From Pseudomonadota bacterium (lineage in GTDB: Bacteria; Pseudomonadota; Gammaproteobacteria; Burkholderiales; Burkholderiaceae_C): a stretch of 64,000 nt of DNA. The DNA is taken from contig JADFIG010000003.1 in NCBI GenBank assembly GCA_022566735.1, positions 157,521-221,520 on the forward strand, given 5' to 3'. Numbering within the stretch: position 1 is the stretch's first letter; each line of letters begins with the position of its first letter. Below are positions 38,121 to 46,489 of this stretch, piece by piece. Position numbers and translations under genes: made by a program. The notes below the pieces were generated by a model that searched no databases, was not told the DNA's origin, and worked only from the letters and a program-made list of their open reading frames with translations.

Positions 38121-39394
38121 GGCCGCTTGCGCAGCGTGAACTGCATGACGTCGGTGTTGCCACTGTCGAAGGCGGCTTCGCAGTAGGTGAGGTAGAAGGT
38201 CCAGATGCGCACGAAGCGCGGGTCGAAGCCCAGCGTCTGCACGCGCTCGATCTCGCGGTCGAAGGCCGCGCGCCAGCGCCTCAGGGTCTCGGCATAGTCG
38301 GGCCCGAAGGCGAAGCGGTTCACGACCTCGAAGCCGGCCTCGCGCGCCGCTTTCTCGAACATGGCGGGCGAGGGCAGCAGGCCGCCGGGGAAGATGTACT
38401 GCTGGATGAAGTCGGTGGAACGCACGTAGCGGTCGAACAGGTCGTCGCGGATGGTGATGGTCTGGACGCAGGCCTGCCCGCCCGGCTTGAGGCAGGCATG
38501 GAGCGTCTTGAAGTAGTCGCCCCAGTACTCACGGCCGACCGCTTCGAACATCTCGATGGAGACGATGGCGTCGAAGGGCTGGCCCGCGTGCTGCCGCGGC
38601 AGGTCGCGGTAGTCCTGGTAGCGGAACTCGGTGAGGTGGTCGAGCCCGGCGCTGTGGGCCAGGGCCTGCGCCCACTGCAGTTGCTCGCGCGACAGCGTCA
38701 CGCCCGTCACGTGGGCCTGGCACTCGCGCGCAGCCACCTCCGCCAGGCCGCCCCAGCCGCAGCCGATCTCCAGCACGCGGCTGCCGGCCTGCACCCGGGC
38801 CTCCTTCAAGGCACGGCGCACCTTGGCCCGCTGCGCCTCCTGCAGATCGCCCGTGGCACGGTCCTGCCCATCGAACAGGGCCGCGCTGTAGCTCATGGTC
38901 GGGTCGAGCCAGAGGCGGTAGAAGCTGTTGCCCAGGTCGTAGTGCGCATGGATGTTGCGGGCGCTGCCGGTGCGCGTGTTGCGCCGACGCAGGTGCCGCA
39001 GGCGGTGCCACAGCGCGCCCCACCAGGTGCCGTACACCACGCGTTCGATGTGCCCGCGGTTGGCCAGCATCAGGCGCATCAGGCCGGCCAGGTCGGGGCT
39101 GTCCCATTGCCCCTCGATGTAGCCCTCGGCAAAGCCGATGTCGCCGCTGCGCAGCGTGCGCTCGAACACGCCCCAGTCGTGCACCTGCAGGCTGGCGCGC
39201 GGCGCGGCCGGGGCCTCTTCGGCGCGGTGGGCCGGCCGCGTCGGGCAGCGCAGGGTGCGGCCGTCGGGCAACTGCAGCTCCAGCTGGCCGATGGGCAGCC
39301 GCTCCAGCAGCTGGAGCACCTGGCGCGCGGCGCGCGGGATGGCCACGGGCTGGGTCGTGGATGAGGCCAGGCGGGGGGCGGTGGTCGAGTTCAT
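38117..39394 (-). CDS. Cyclopropane-fatty-acyl-phospholipid synthase-like methyltransferase
   Basis: A 425-residue enzyme that probably transfers a methylene or methyl group from SAM to unsaturated acyl chains of membrane phospholipids. Seen: ARNIHAHYDLGNSFYRLWLD, the SYSAALF stretch, SAM motif VLEIGCGWGGLAEVAA, GVTLSREQLQWAQ, IVSIEMFEAVGREYW and QTITIRDDLFDRYV. The N-terminal 100 residues form the lipid-binding domain. It overlaps DUF1365 by four bases upstream and the chalcone-isomerase-like gene by four bases downstream. Relatives of this gene cluster in Rhodobacter belong to the singlet-oxygen response. Confidence 0.92.
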   Translation of the reverse strand: MNSTTAPRLASSTTQPVAIPRAARQVLQLLERLPIGQLELQLPDGRTLRCPTRPAHRAEEAPAAPRASLQVHDWGVFERTLRSGDIGFAEGYIEGQWDSPDLAGLMRLMLANRGHIERVVYGTWWGALWHRLRHLRRRNTRTGSARNIHAHYDLGNSFYRLWLDPTMSYSAALFDGQDRATGDLQEAQRAKVRRALKEARVQAGSRVLEIGCGWGGLAEVAARECQAHVTGVTLSREQLQWAQALAHSAGLDHLTEFRYQDYRDLPRQHAGQPFDAIVSIEMFEAVGREYWGDYFKTLHACLKPGGQACVQTITIRDDLFDRYVRSTDFIQQYIFPGGLLPSPAMFEKAAREAGFEVVNRFAFGPDYAETLRRWRAAFDREIERVQTLGFDPRFVRIWTFYLTYCEAAFDSGNTDVMQFTLRKRP

Positions 39395-40170
39395 CGGGTG
39401 ACGAAGCGCTCAGGCGCGGCAGGTTTGTGGAAGAAGGGCACGCGCTTGAGCCACAGGCGCAGCGCGTGCCAGTGGATGCGCAGCACCACGCCCAGCGTCA
39501 TCAGCGGGGTGCCGACGAAGGCACGCCGCAGGCTGGCCGCATCGAGCGCGACCAGGTGGCCGCCCAGGCTGGTTTGCAGCAGCGGCCCATCGGCATCGAT
39601 GAGGTCGATGCGCACGTCGTGGCGCACCCCCTGGTCGGTGTCGCTGCGCTGGAAGCGGAAGCGGTACTGCCCCTGCGTGCTGCAAAACGGCGAGACGTGG
39701 AAAACCTTGTCGGCGTGCAGCTCGCTGCCCCAGGCCAACGACGGGCCGCTGAGCAGGTAGCCATGGCGTTCGCCGAAGGTGTTGTTGACTTCCGCGAGCA
39801 CGGCGGCCAGCTCGCCATTGGCCCGGTGGGCGTACCAGAAGCTCACCGGCTTGAAGGTGTGACCCAGCACGCGCGGGAAGGTCTGCAGCCAGACTTCGCC
39901 ATCCACATCGGTGAGGCCTTCCTGTGCCAGCAGGCCCTCGAACCAGGCCAGGGCATCCGGCCCGCCTTCGCCGTGGTCGGCATCGTGGAAGCTGAGCCAG
40001 CCCCTGCGGTTGCGCGCCAGGATCGCACTGGGCTGGGCACGCAGGCTGCGCAGGGGCAGCATGAGGAAATAGCTGCCGTAGCGGAAGGCATGCCGACAGG
40101 GCCGCAGGCGCTGGTGCCAGACCTGGCCGAAGCCGATCTGGGCCACGTGCTGCGGCGCCGCGGGCGTCAT
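39391..40170 (-). CDS. DUF1365 protein
   Basis: A 259-residue protein of the DUF1365 family, regularly found between a flavin amine oxidase and a CFA-synthase-like gene. Signatures: FGQVWHQRLRPCRHAFRYG near the N-terminus, FPRVLGHTFKPVSFWYAH, EVNNTFGERHGYLL, KVFHVSPFCSTQGQYRFRF, and a C-terminal amphipathic stretch (LGVVLRIHWHALRLWLKRV). The biochemical role is not established; a lipid-related function is inferred from context. Its start and stop each overlap a neighbour by four bases. Confidence 0.88.
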   Translation of the reverse strand: MTPAAPQHVAQIGFGQVWHQRLRPCRHAFRYGSYFLMLPLRSLRAQPSAILARNRRGWLSFHDADHGEGGPDALAWFEGLLAQEGLTDVDGEVWLQTFPRVLGHTFKPVSFWYAHRANGELAAVLAEVNNTFGERHGYLLSGPSLAWGSELHADKVFHVSPFCSTQGQYRFRFQRSDTDQGVRHDVRIDLIDADGPLLQTSLGGHLVALDAASLRRAFVGTPLMTLGVVLRIHWHALRLWLKRVPFFHKPAAPERFVTR

Positions 40171-41483
40171 GCCGCCCCCTGCATGGCCGCGCCCGGCCAG
40201 GTCGCTTGCGCGGCCAGCAGGCCCTCGGCCGCCGCCAGGCCGGAGCGCCAGCCGTCCTCGTGGAAGCCATGGCCACACCAGGCGCCACAGAACCAGGTGC
40301 GCTGCCGGCCTTGCAACTCGGGCACGCGGCGCTGGGCGTCGATGGCGGCCATGTCGAACACCGGGTGCGCATAGTCGATGCGCTGGTGCACCTGCCGCTC
40401 GTCGATCGGGCGATTCGGGTTGAGCGAGACGATCACCGGCTGCTGCCAGGGCAGGGGCTGCAGCACATTGAGCAGGTAGTGCAGACAGACGCGGGCCTGC
40501 TCCTGGTCGTCGTCGGCGCGTTCGTAGTTCCAGGCCGCCCACGCCGCGCGGCGCTGCGGCAGCACGGATGCGTCGGTGTGCAGCACGGCCGTGTTGGTCT
40601 GGTAGCGGATGGCGCCGAGCACCTCGCGCTCCTGCGGGCTTGCACCGGCTCCCAGCAAGGCCAGGGCCTGGTCGCTGTGGCAGGCCAGCACGACCGCGTC
40701 GAACGTCGCCGTCATGTCCGGTGTCTGCAGCACCACGCCGTGCGCCATCCGCTGCAGGCTCAGCACCGGGCTGCGCAGCCGGTGGTCGGCGATGTCGCGC
40801 AGCAGGCGCTGCACATAGTGGCGTGAGCCGCCGCGGACCGTGTGCCACTGCGGCCGGTCGGTGACCTGGATGAGGCCGTGGTTGTGGCAGAAGCGGATCA
40901 TCGTGGCCACCGGAAAGCGCAGCATCTGCTCGGTCGGGCAGGACCAGATGCAGCCCAGCATGGGCAGGAGGTAGTCCCGGCGGAAGGCCTGGCTGAAACG
41001 GTGCGCGTCCAGGAAATCGCCGATGGACTGCCGCAAGGCCCCCTCGGCCTGGCGTTCGGCGATGCCCGTGCACAGGCGGTTGAAGCGCACGATGTCGGCC
41101 AGCATGCGCCAGAAGGTGGGGCGCAGCAGGTTGCGCCGCTGCGCGAACACGGTGTCGAGCGAGGTGCCGCTCCACTCCAGCGCATTGCCAGCCCCCCGCC
41201 CCGAGGGCACCTGCACGGAGAACGACATGTCGGCCGGGGCCGTCTCCACGCCGATCTCGGCGAACAGCCGCGTCAGCAAGGGGTAGGTGCGGTGGTTGAA
41301 CACCAGGAAGCCGGTGTCCACGCCGTGGGTGATGCCCTCCAGCGTCAGGTCGACCGTGTTGGCGTGCCCCCCGAAGTGCTCGCCCGCCTCGAACAGGGTG
41401 ACCTGCACCTGCGGCTGGGCACGGAGTTGCCAGGCGGCAGCCAGCCCTCCGACACCCGATCCAACGACAGCGACACGGTGCAT
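40167..41483 (-). CDS. FAD-dependent amine-oxidase-like protein, first gene of the lipid operon
   Basis: A 438-residue flavoprotein with the Rossmann motif HRVAVVGSGVGGLAAAWQLR and FEAGEHFGGHANTV at the N-terminus, VDTGFLVFNHRTYPLL, PMLGCIWSCPTEQM, and the C-terminal FAD site TWFCGAWCGHGFHEDGWRSG. The family contains amine oxidases and carotenoid or fatty-acyl desaturases; here the substrate is probably a lipid acyl chain. GGAG precedes the ATG at 41483. It is the promoter-proximal gene of seven and is divergent from a TetR regulator. Confidence 0.9.
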   Translation of the reverse strand: MHRVAVVGSGVGGLAAAWQLRAQPQVQVTLFEAGEHFGGHANTVDLTLEGITHGVDTGFLVFNHRTYPLLTRLFAEIGVETAPADMSFSVQVPSGRGAGNALEWSGTSLDTVFAQRRNLLRPTFWRMLADIVRFNRLCTGIAERQAEGALRQSIGDFLDAHRFSQAFRRDYLLPMLGCIWSCPTEQMLRFPVATMIRFCHNHGLIQVTDRPQWHTVRGGSRHYVQRLLRDIADHRLRSPVLSLQRMAHGVVLQTPDMTATFDAVVLACHSDQALALLGAGASPQEREVLGAIRYQTNTAVLHTDASVLPQRRAAWAAWNYERADDDQEQARVCLHYLLNVLQPLPWQQPVIVSLNPNRPIDERQVHQRIDYAHPVFDMAAIDAQRRVPELQGRQRTWFCGAWCGHGFHEDGWRSGLAAAEGLLAAQATWPGAAMQGAA

Positions 41484-41517
41484 GGCAACTCCAGAGTGGA
41501 CGACAAAGATCAATTCG

Positions 41518-41553
41518 TGAACCGATCAGTTCAAAATATAACCCATCAGTACC
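41518..41553. promoter_or_regulatory. Candidate TetR operators in the lipid-operon control region
   Basis: This sits in an AT-rich patch of 120 bases between the amine-oxidase and TetR starts. TGAACCGATCAGTTCA (41518-41533) is palindromic at 14 of 16 positions. A related core, ACCCATCAGTA, starts 20 bases after ACCGATCAGTT (41541 versus 41521), two helical turns apart. Repeated or palindromic sites between divergent genes are usual for TetR proteins. Confidence 0.55.
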
Positions 41554-41604
41554 AATTTTGCACTTATGGGTATTGCCTTTGACCTGAAGCGCCTACAATG
41601 GCGC

Positions 41605-42231
41605 ATGACTGCCCGAGCGTCCATCCGCCAACAACTGCAGCGCGTGCGCGAAGAAGCCATCGTGGTGGCCGTCAACCGGCTGCTCGCGACCAAGGGTTAC
41701 GACGCCATGACCGTGGACGAGGTGGCCGCCGAAGCCGGCATGGCCAAGGCCAGCCTCTACAAGCTGTTCACGTCCAAGGAAGAGCTGGCCGGAGCGGCCA
41801 TGGTGGCGGTGCTGGACCGCGCACTGGCTTTCGTGGATGGCCTGCGCGAACAGGCGGCCCGCGCCGAAGGCAAGGTCGACGCCCTGGACCAGCTCAAGGC
41901 CGTGGCGCGCTGGGCCATGCAAAGCCAGCTGGAAGGCGACATGCCCTCCCTGCCCGCGCAGAACTCCAGCCTGAGCGCGTCACTGCAGGCCAACGACGAC
42001 TACATGGACCGGCTGATCGCACTGAGCAACAAGCTCGGCACCTGGATCGCCGATGCCCAGGCGCGCGGCAAGCTCAACCCTGCCCTGCCTGCCGAGTTGC
42101 TGCTCTACACGCTGTTTGCGCGCGCCTGCGACCCGGTGGTGGGCATGCTCAAGGCATCGGGCCAGTACACCCACGGGCAGATCCTCGACTGGGTGAACTC
42201 GGCCACCTTCGACGGCCTGTCGGCGCGCTGA
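41605..42231 (+). CDS. TetR-family transcriptional regulator
   Basis: A 208-residue repressor. The N-terminal HTH is clear: AIVVAVNRLLATKGYDAMTV, then DEVAAEAGMAKASLYKLFTSKEEL. The C-terminal ligand domain (residues about 70-205) is helical and unassigned (TYTLFARACDPVVGML-like helix near the end). It is divergent from the seven-gene lipid operon with candidate operators between, so it probably represses that operon and itself. The ATG at 41605 fits the usual distance to the HTH; an ATG at 41566 is also possible. Confidence 0.9.
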   Translation: MTARASIRQQLQRVREEAIVVAVNRLLATKGYDAMTVDEVAAEAGMAKASLYKLFTSKEELAGAAMVAVLDRALAFVDGLREQAARAEGKVDALDQLKAVARWAMQSQLEGDMPSLPAQNSSLSASLQANDDYMDRLIALSNKLGTWIADAQARGKLNPALPAELLLYTLFARACDPVVGMLKASGQYTHGQILDWVNSATFDGLSAR

Positions 42232-42387
42232 CCGACGCCGCCCGCCGCATCCTCGCCCCGCCCTTCGGGGACCTTGGCGCCCCATGCCGCGGGACCCGGC
42301 GCATGCATAATGCGACCCGATGCTCGCCCGGGATGCCGGACGTTGCGCGGACATCCCGAAATCGGCCACTGGGCCCAGGAGCGAAGC

Positions 42388-44115
42388 TTGCTGTCATCGC
42401 TGGTGCCCACCTCGCTGATCCCCTCCTCCTTCCGCAGCCGGATGGCGCTGCTCTTCGGCTGCCTGTCCCTGCTGGTCGGCCTGCCCACGTACATCTACGT
42501 GAGCCAGGTCCACCGCGAGCAGCTGCTGCAAGACCGCCACGAATACCTCCACGCCCTGGCCACCTCCGGGGCCACGGTCATCGCCGAGAACCTGGTCGAG
42601 CGCCGCCGCGAAATCGAGCTGCTGGCCCAGACGCCGCTGTACCGCAACGCCTCGCTGGACAGCCCGGAGTTCCGCGCCAGCCTGGAGCGGCTGCAGCACT
42701 CCTACCCTTACTACTCCTGGATCGGGCTGACCGACACCGACGGCCAGGTGCGCGCCGCCACGTCCGACCACCTGGTCGGCCAGAGCGTGGCCAAGCGCCC
42801 CTGGTTCAAGCAGGGGCAGGCGCAGGTCTATGTGGGCGACGTCCACGAGGCCCTGCTGCTGGCCCGGCTGCTGCCCAGCGAGGGCACCCAGCCCGTGCGC
42901 TTCATCGACTTCGCCTCGCCGGTGCGCGACGCGCAAGGCCGTGTGCGGGCCGTGCTGGCCTCGCACGCCCACTGGCGCTGGGCGGGGGATGTGCTCCAGG
43001 TGGTCCGCCCCGCCCATGCCGATGCCCTGGGCCTGGAGATGTTCATCGTCAACCAGCGCAACGAGGTCATCTACCCCACCCGCACGCCCAGCGGCCTGAA
43101 CATGCCGCCCCCCGAGCGCTTGAGCGACCGCCGCAACGCGGCCTTCCTGGACTGGGGGGCGGGCCAGATGTTCCTCAGCGCCGCCAGCACCATCAAGGAC
43201 CCGGTCGCCGCCACGCCCCTGGGCTGGCGCGTGGTCGTGCGCCAGCCGGAGGCCACCGTGATCGCCAGCGTGCGCGAGCTGCAGAACGTCATCCTGGTGG
43301 TGGCCAGCATCTCCAGCGCTGCGCTCCTGCTGCTCGTCTGGGTGGGCGCCGGCCGCGTCAGCCGCCCGCTGCAACGCCTGACCCGCGCGGCCCACCGCAT
43401 CGAGCGGGGCGAGGACGGCGTGACATTCGACGCCCGCTTCGGCTCCAATGAACTGCGGGGCCTGGCCTCGGCCATGCAGGGCATGTACGCCACCCTCAAG
43501 CAGCAAAAGGACGCGCTGTCCGAGAGCAACCGCGACCTGGAGGGCAAGGTGGCCGCGCGCACGGCCGAGCTGCAGCGGCTCAACACCGAGCTCAACCAGC
43601 TGGCCCGCACCGACGCCCTGACCGGCGTGCCCAACCGGCTCCAGTCCAACGAGCGCCTGAGCGCCGAGTTCGCGCGCTTTCGCCGCAGCCACCAGCCCTA
43701 TGCGGTGCTGATGCTGGACATCGACTTCTTCAAGCAGATCAACGACACCCACGGCCACGCCATCGGCGACGTGGTGCTGCAGCAGGTCGCCGCCATCCTG
43801 CGCCGCTCGCTGCGCGACATCGACTTCGTGGGCCGCACCGGCGGCGAGGAGTTCATGGTCATCCTGCCCATGACGCGACAGGACAATGCCCTGCTGGTGG
43901 CCGAGAAGCTGCGCCACGCCGTGGCCACGCACGCGTTCACCCAGGCCGGCGCGGTGGGCCAGGTGACGGTCAGCATCGGCGTGCAGGAGGCCTCTCTGGC
44001 CGATGCCAACCCGGAACAGGCCGTGAACCACGCCGACCACCACCTCTACCAGGCCAAGCGGGCCGGCCGCAACCGCGTGGAGCCGGGCCTGACCAGCCAG
44101 TGGGCCAGCGCCTGA
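42388..44115 (+). CDS. Membrane diguanylate cyclase (Cache-HAMP-GGDEF)
   Basis: Makes c-di-GMP from two GTP. The 575 residues contain a first membrane segment (MALLFGCLSLLVGLPTYIYV), a double-Cache-like periplasmic sensor (about residues 45-285, with YYSWIGLTDTDGQVRAATSD), a second segment (VILVVASISSAALLLLVWVG), HAMP, and GGDEF. The active loop is GGEEF, and RDID lies five residues before it, which is the inhibitory I-site (RxxD). It is therefore probably active and feedback-controlled. The start is a TTG (42388) with AGGAG six bases upstream; no ATG fits. Confidence 0.9.
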   Translation: MLSSLVPTSLIPSSFRSRMALLFGCLSLLVGLPTYIYVSQVHREQLLQDRHEYLHALATSGATVIAENLVERRREIELLAQTPLYRNASLDSPEFRASLERLQHSYPYYSWIGLTDTDGQVRAATSDHLVGQSVAKRPWFKQGQAQVYVGDVHEALLLARLLPSEGTQPVRFIDFASPVRDAQGRVRAVLASHAHWRWAGDVLQVVRPAHADALGLEMFIVNQRNEVIYPTRTPSGLNMPPPERLSDRRNAAFLDWGAGQMFLSAASTIKDPVAATPLGWRVVVRQPEATVIASVRELQNVILVVASISSAALLLLVWVGAGRVSRPLQRLTRAAHRIERGEDGVTFDARFGSNELRGLASAMQGMYATLKQQKDALSESNRDLEGKVAARTAELQRLNTELNQLARTDALTGVPNRLQSNERLSAEFARFRRSHQPYAVLMLDIDFFKQINDTHGHAIGDVVLQQVAAILRRSLRDIDFVGRTGGEEFMVILPMTRQDNALLVAEKLRHAVATHAFTQAGAVGQVTVSIGVQEASLADANPEQAVNHADHHLYQAKRAGRNRVEPGLTSQWASA

Positions 44116-44127
44116 GCGCCTGCGCCA

Positions 44128-44376
44128 TCAACCCCCTTCAGGTGGCCTGGCGGGCGGGCTCGTCGCCTCGCCTGCATCCCCGCTGGCGGCATCCCCCTCC
44201 TGCACACGCTCGGCGTGCTGCGCCAGCACCGCGCTGAGGGCGCGGTCGTTGGCGGTGAACGCCCGGCAGTGACGGCACATCAGCCGGTGGGCCGCACCGG
44301 CCAGACGGGTGCCCAGCGGGGCCTCGGCCAGCTGCCCGGAACTGAGCAGGAAGACGTATTCCTTGCACCTCATCAT
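44128..44376 (-). CDS. Anti-sigma factor with zinc-binding (ZAS) motif
   Basis: An 82-residue cytosolic protein. HRLMCRHC (about residues 31-38) is the HxxxCxxC core of zinc-binding anti-sigma domains, and MMRCKEYVFLLSSGQL is the usual first helix. The C-terminus is a Glu/Pro/Ala-rich tail without a membrane segment, so this is a soluble anti-sigma factor. It overlaps the sigma-factor stop by four bases. In Neisseria a comparable soluble ZAS protein (MseR) holds its sigma factor until redox or metal stress, which fits the operon here. Confidence 0.85.
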   Translation of the reverse strand: MMRCKEYVFLLSSGQLAEAPLGTRLAGAAHRLMCRHCRAFTANDRALSAVLAQHAERVQEGDAASGDAGEATSPPARPPEGG

Positions 44377-44942
44377 CGCGCCACCCCCTCAAACCAGCGC
44401 TGCGTCAGGCAGAGCTGAAGCTGCTTGCGCGCACGGCTCATGCACTGCCAGTAATCGGCCTTGCTGATGCGCAGCACCGCGCAGACCTCGTCGGCCTCGC
44501 AGTCCAGCAGCTCCTTCATGCTGAACACGCGGGCCGGCTTGGGCGGCAAGGCCTCGATGCACAGGTCCACCACGGCAAAGAACTGGTCGTTTTCCAGCTG
44601 CGCCTCGGGCGTGCGCCAGGCCGCCGGCGCCGCGCTGCCCACCCAGTGGTCGCGCTGGTCGAACAGCACCGCGTCGAGGTCATCGCCCTCGTCGAGCGAC
44701 ACCCAGGCCTGCTGCCGGTACTTCTGGCGCAGCCGGTCGGTGACCTTGTGCTTGAGGATGCCGAAGAGGTAGCGGCGCGGGTCCTGCTGTTCGCCGCGGT
44801 CGGCCAGCGCATGCAGGGCCGCCAGCAAGGCCTCCTGCACGGCGTCCTCGGCCTCGTCCCGCGGCTGCAGGTGCAGTTGTGCGAAGCGCAGCATCGGGGT
44901 GCGCCACTCGTGTGCCCAGCGGGCCAGTTCTTCAGCACCCAT
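44373..44942 (-). CDS. ECF-type RNA polymerase sigma factor of the RiPP operon
   Basis: A 189-residue sigma-70-family factor. Region 2 is visible (RFAQLHLQPRDEAEDAVQEALLAAL, then RRYLFGILKHKVTDRLRQ), followed by a longer than usual linker (residues about 85-125) and region 4 (ALPPKPARVFSMKELLDCEA, ISKADYWQCMSRARKQL). The closest style is the sigma factors that control DUF692/DoxX gene groups in betaproteobacteria. The start at 44942 is four bases after the DoxX stop; an ATG eight codons upstream would overlap DoxX. It probably switches on its own operon in response to metal or oxidative stress. Confidence 0.9.
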   Translation of the reverse strand: MGAEELARWAHEWRTPMLRFAQLHLQPRDEAEDAVQEALLAALHALADRGEQQDPRRYLFGILKHKVTDRLRQKYRQQAWVSLDEGDDLDAVLFDQRDHWVGSAAPAAWRTPEAQLENDQFFAVVDLCIEALPPKPARVFSMKELLDCEADEVCAVLRISKADYWQCMSRARKQLQLCLTQRWFEGVAR

Positions 44943-44946
44943 CGGC

Positions 44947-45450
44947 TCAAGCGGGGCGCAGCCCATGCGCACGGCCCTGGCGCCATGCATCGACGGCATA
45001 GCGCCCGCCACCCTGGGTCACGATGGCGCACAGCATGACCGCCATCATCAGGGGGACCTTGAAGCCCTGCCCCGCCTCGGTGTCGATCGCGTTCCAGCCG
45101 GCCCAGCCCAGGTCGAAGTGCACGGTGTAGACCGCCACCCAGGTGATGAACAGCAGGCCCAGCGCCGAAGCCCGGCTGAACAGGCCCAGGCACAAGGCCA
45201 GGCCCAGCCCCACCTCGCCCAGCCCGGCCAGCGTCCAGTTGGCGTCCACCGGCAAGGCCCGCAGCAACGGCGGGAACTGCAGCGCGGCGAACCACTCGGG
45301 CGCCTGCCACCCACCCGACAGCTTGGTCAGGCCCGCGGCCACAAACTCCTGGGCCAGCCACAGGCGCAAAGCCAGCAAGCCCAGGTCGTGAACGCCATCG
45401 CGCGCGGCCTCAAGCAGCCTCTCGCGCCAGGAAAGCAAGGAATTCGTCAT
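44947..45450 (-). CDS. DoxX-family membrane protein of the RiPP operon (HvfX-like)
   Basis: A 167-residue inner-membrane protein with four segments: LGLLALRLWLAQEFVAAGL, LAGLGEVGLGLALCLGLF, ASALGLLFITWVAVYTVHF, VPLMMAVMLCAIVTQGG. The DoxX signatures are LRLWLAQEFVAAGLTKLSGG and the GLGEVGLGLAL helix. DoxX proteins are standard members of MNIO-type metallophore operons (for example HvfX), where they are thought to help maturation or membrane passage of the peptide or its copper. It overlaps the short DUF2063 gene by 41 bases. Confidence 0.88.
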   Translation of the reverse strand: MTNSLLSWRERLLEAARDGVHDLGLLALRLWLAQEFVAAGLTKLSGGWQAPEWFAALQFPPLLRALPVDANWTLAGLGEVGLGLALCLGLFSRASALGLLFITWVAVYTVHFDLGWAGWNAIDTEAGQGFKVPLMMAVMLCAIVTQGGGRYAVDAWRQGRAHGLRPA

Positions 45451-45679
45451 GGAGGTCTCCGTAGTGGTGCGAGGTCCAGCGCGATTGCCGCACGAAGGCC
45501 TCGATCAGGGTGCGCCAGTCGGCTTCACCCAGCTCGCGACGCATGTGGGGGAAGTGCGCCTCGATGAGCTGCGCCGCGCCCAGGTAGACCAGGTGCCGGT
45601 ACACCCGCATGCCGGCTTCGGTGTAGCCCGCAGGCACCTCGTCGCTGAGGCCCCTCACGTGGTCGTAGAACGCAGACAT
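45410..45679 (-). CDS. Short DUF2063 partner protein (BufC/HvfC-like)
   Basis: An 89-residue protein that looks like only the N-terminal DUF2063 domain: FYDHVRGLSDEVPAGYTEAG, MRVYRHLVYLGAAQLIEAHF, PHMRRELGEADWRTLIEAFV, then SHHYGDLHDEFLAFLA. BufC/HvfC partners of MNIO enzymes are usually about 250 residues, with a second, precursor-binding beta domain. Here the frame stops at 45410 after the helical domain. It overlaps the DUF692 gene by 25 bases and DoxX by 41 bases, so translation is tightly coupled. The short form is a real oddity unless a frameshift is hidden. Confidence 0.8.
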   Translation of the reverse strand: MSAFYDHVRGLSDEVPAGYTEAGMRVYRHLVYLGAAQLIEAHFPHMRRELGEADWRTLIEAFVRQSRWTSHHYGDLHDEFLAFLAREAA

Positions 45680-46473
45680 GCCAGCTCCTGGTGGATGACG
45701 TCCTGGGTGGGCACGTCGTTGTCCCACTCCAGCAGCACGGGGACGCCCCACTCGCGCTGGAGGTGGCGGGCCATCTCGCGCGTGCCCGCTTCGACGGGCT
45801 GGCTGTGGGTGTCGATGTGCATGCCGAACCGCTCGTCGAACTCATGGCCGGCCACGTGCAGGTAGGTGACGCGGCGCTGGTCCAGGCCCTGCACGAAGTC
45901 CGCCAGCGCCATCCCGCCCAGGCCCTGCTCGCCGTGCGCCTGGCCAGCGTGGTTCTTGTGGTTGACCACGATGTTGTTGAGGTCCAGCAGGATGTCGCAA
46001 TCGGCCTGCCGCGTGACCTCGTTGAGGAAGTCCAGCTCGGACATCTCGCCGACGTTGGTGTACCAGGTGCTGTTCTCCACGGCGATGCGCCGGCCCAGCG
46101 CGTCCTGCACGCGGGCGATGCGCTCGCTCACCCGCCGCACCTCGGCCTCGGTGAAGGGGATGGGGAAGAGGTCGTAGAGCTGGTGGGCGTCGCCGCTGGC
46201 GGCCAGGTGGTCCGAGCAGTGCGGCTGCCCGAGTTCATCGAGCAGCGCGCGGATGTCGCCCAGGAAGGCGGGGGACAGCTCGGTGTGCCCGCCCAGGTTC
46301 AACGAGACGCCGTGCAGATGAACGGGGCGTCCCCCCTCGATGAGCCGGTGCAGGGGCGCGCGGTCGCGGCGGATCCAGTTCTCCGGCACCACCTCGAAGA
46401 ACGCGGCGGGCAGAGAGAACAGGTCCCAGTCCGCCATCTCGCGGCGAAAACCCAGGCCGATCATGGCCGTCAT
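45655..46473 (-). CDS. DUF692 / MNIO-family RiPP maturase (BufB/HvfB-like)
   Basis: Multinuclear iron oxidase that modifies Cys residues of a partner peptide, for example to oxazolone/thioamide or thiooxazole. The 272-residue TIM barrel shows IGLGFRREMADW at the start, EVVPENWI, PVHLHGVSLNLGGH, the metal ligands in HCSDHLAAS, the Glu in AVENSTWY, DLNNIVVNHKNH, YLHVAGHEF, and DTHSQPVE. All expected His/Asp/Glu ligands appear present. The ATG at 46473 is preferred; MIGLGF three codons later is an alternative. It lies 16 bases after the precursor gene. Confidence 0.93.
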   Translation of the reverse strand: MTAMIGLGFRREMADWDLFSLPAAFFEVVPENWIRRDRAPLHRLIEGGRPVHLHGVSLNLGGHTELSPAFLGDIRALLDELGQPHCSDHLAASGDAHQLYDLFPIPFTEAEVRRVSERIARVQDALGRRIAVENSTWYTNVGEMSELDFLNEVTRQADCDILLDLNNIVVNHKNHAGQAHGEQGLGGMALADFVQGLDQRRVTYLHVAGHEFDERFGMHIDTHSQPVEAGTREMARHLQREWGVPVLLEWDNDVPTQDVIHQELACLRSTTT

Positions 46474-46489
46474 GGCGCGCCCCGTCCGC

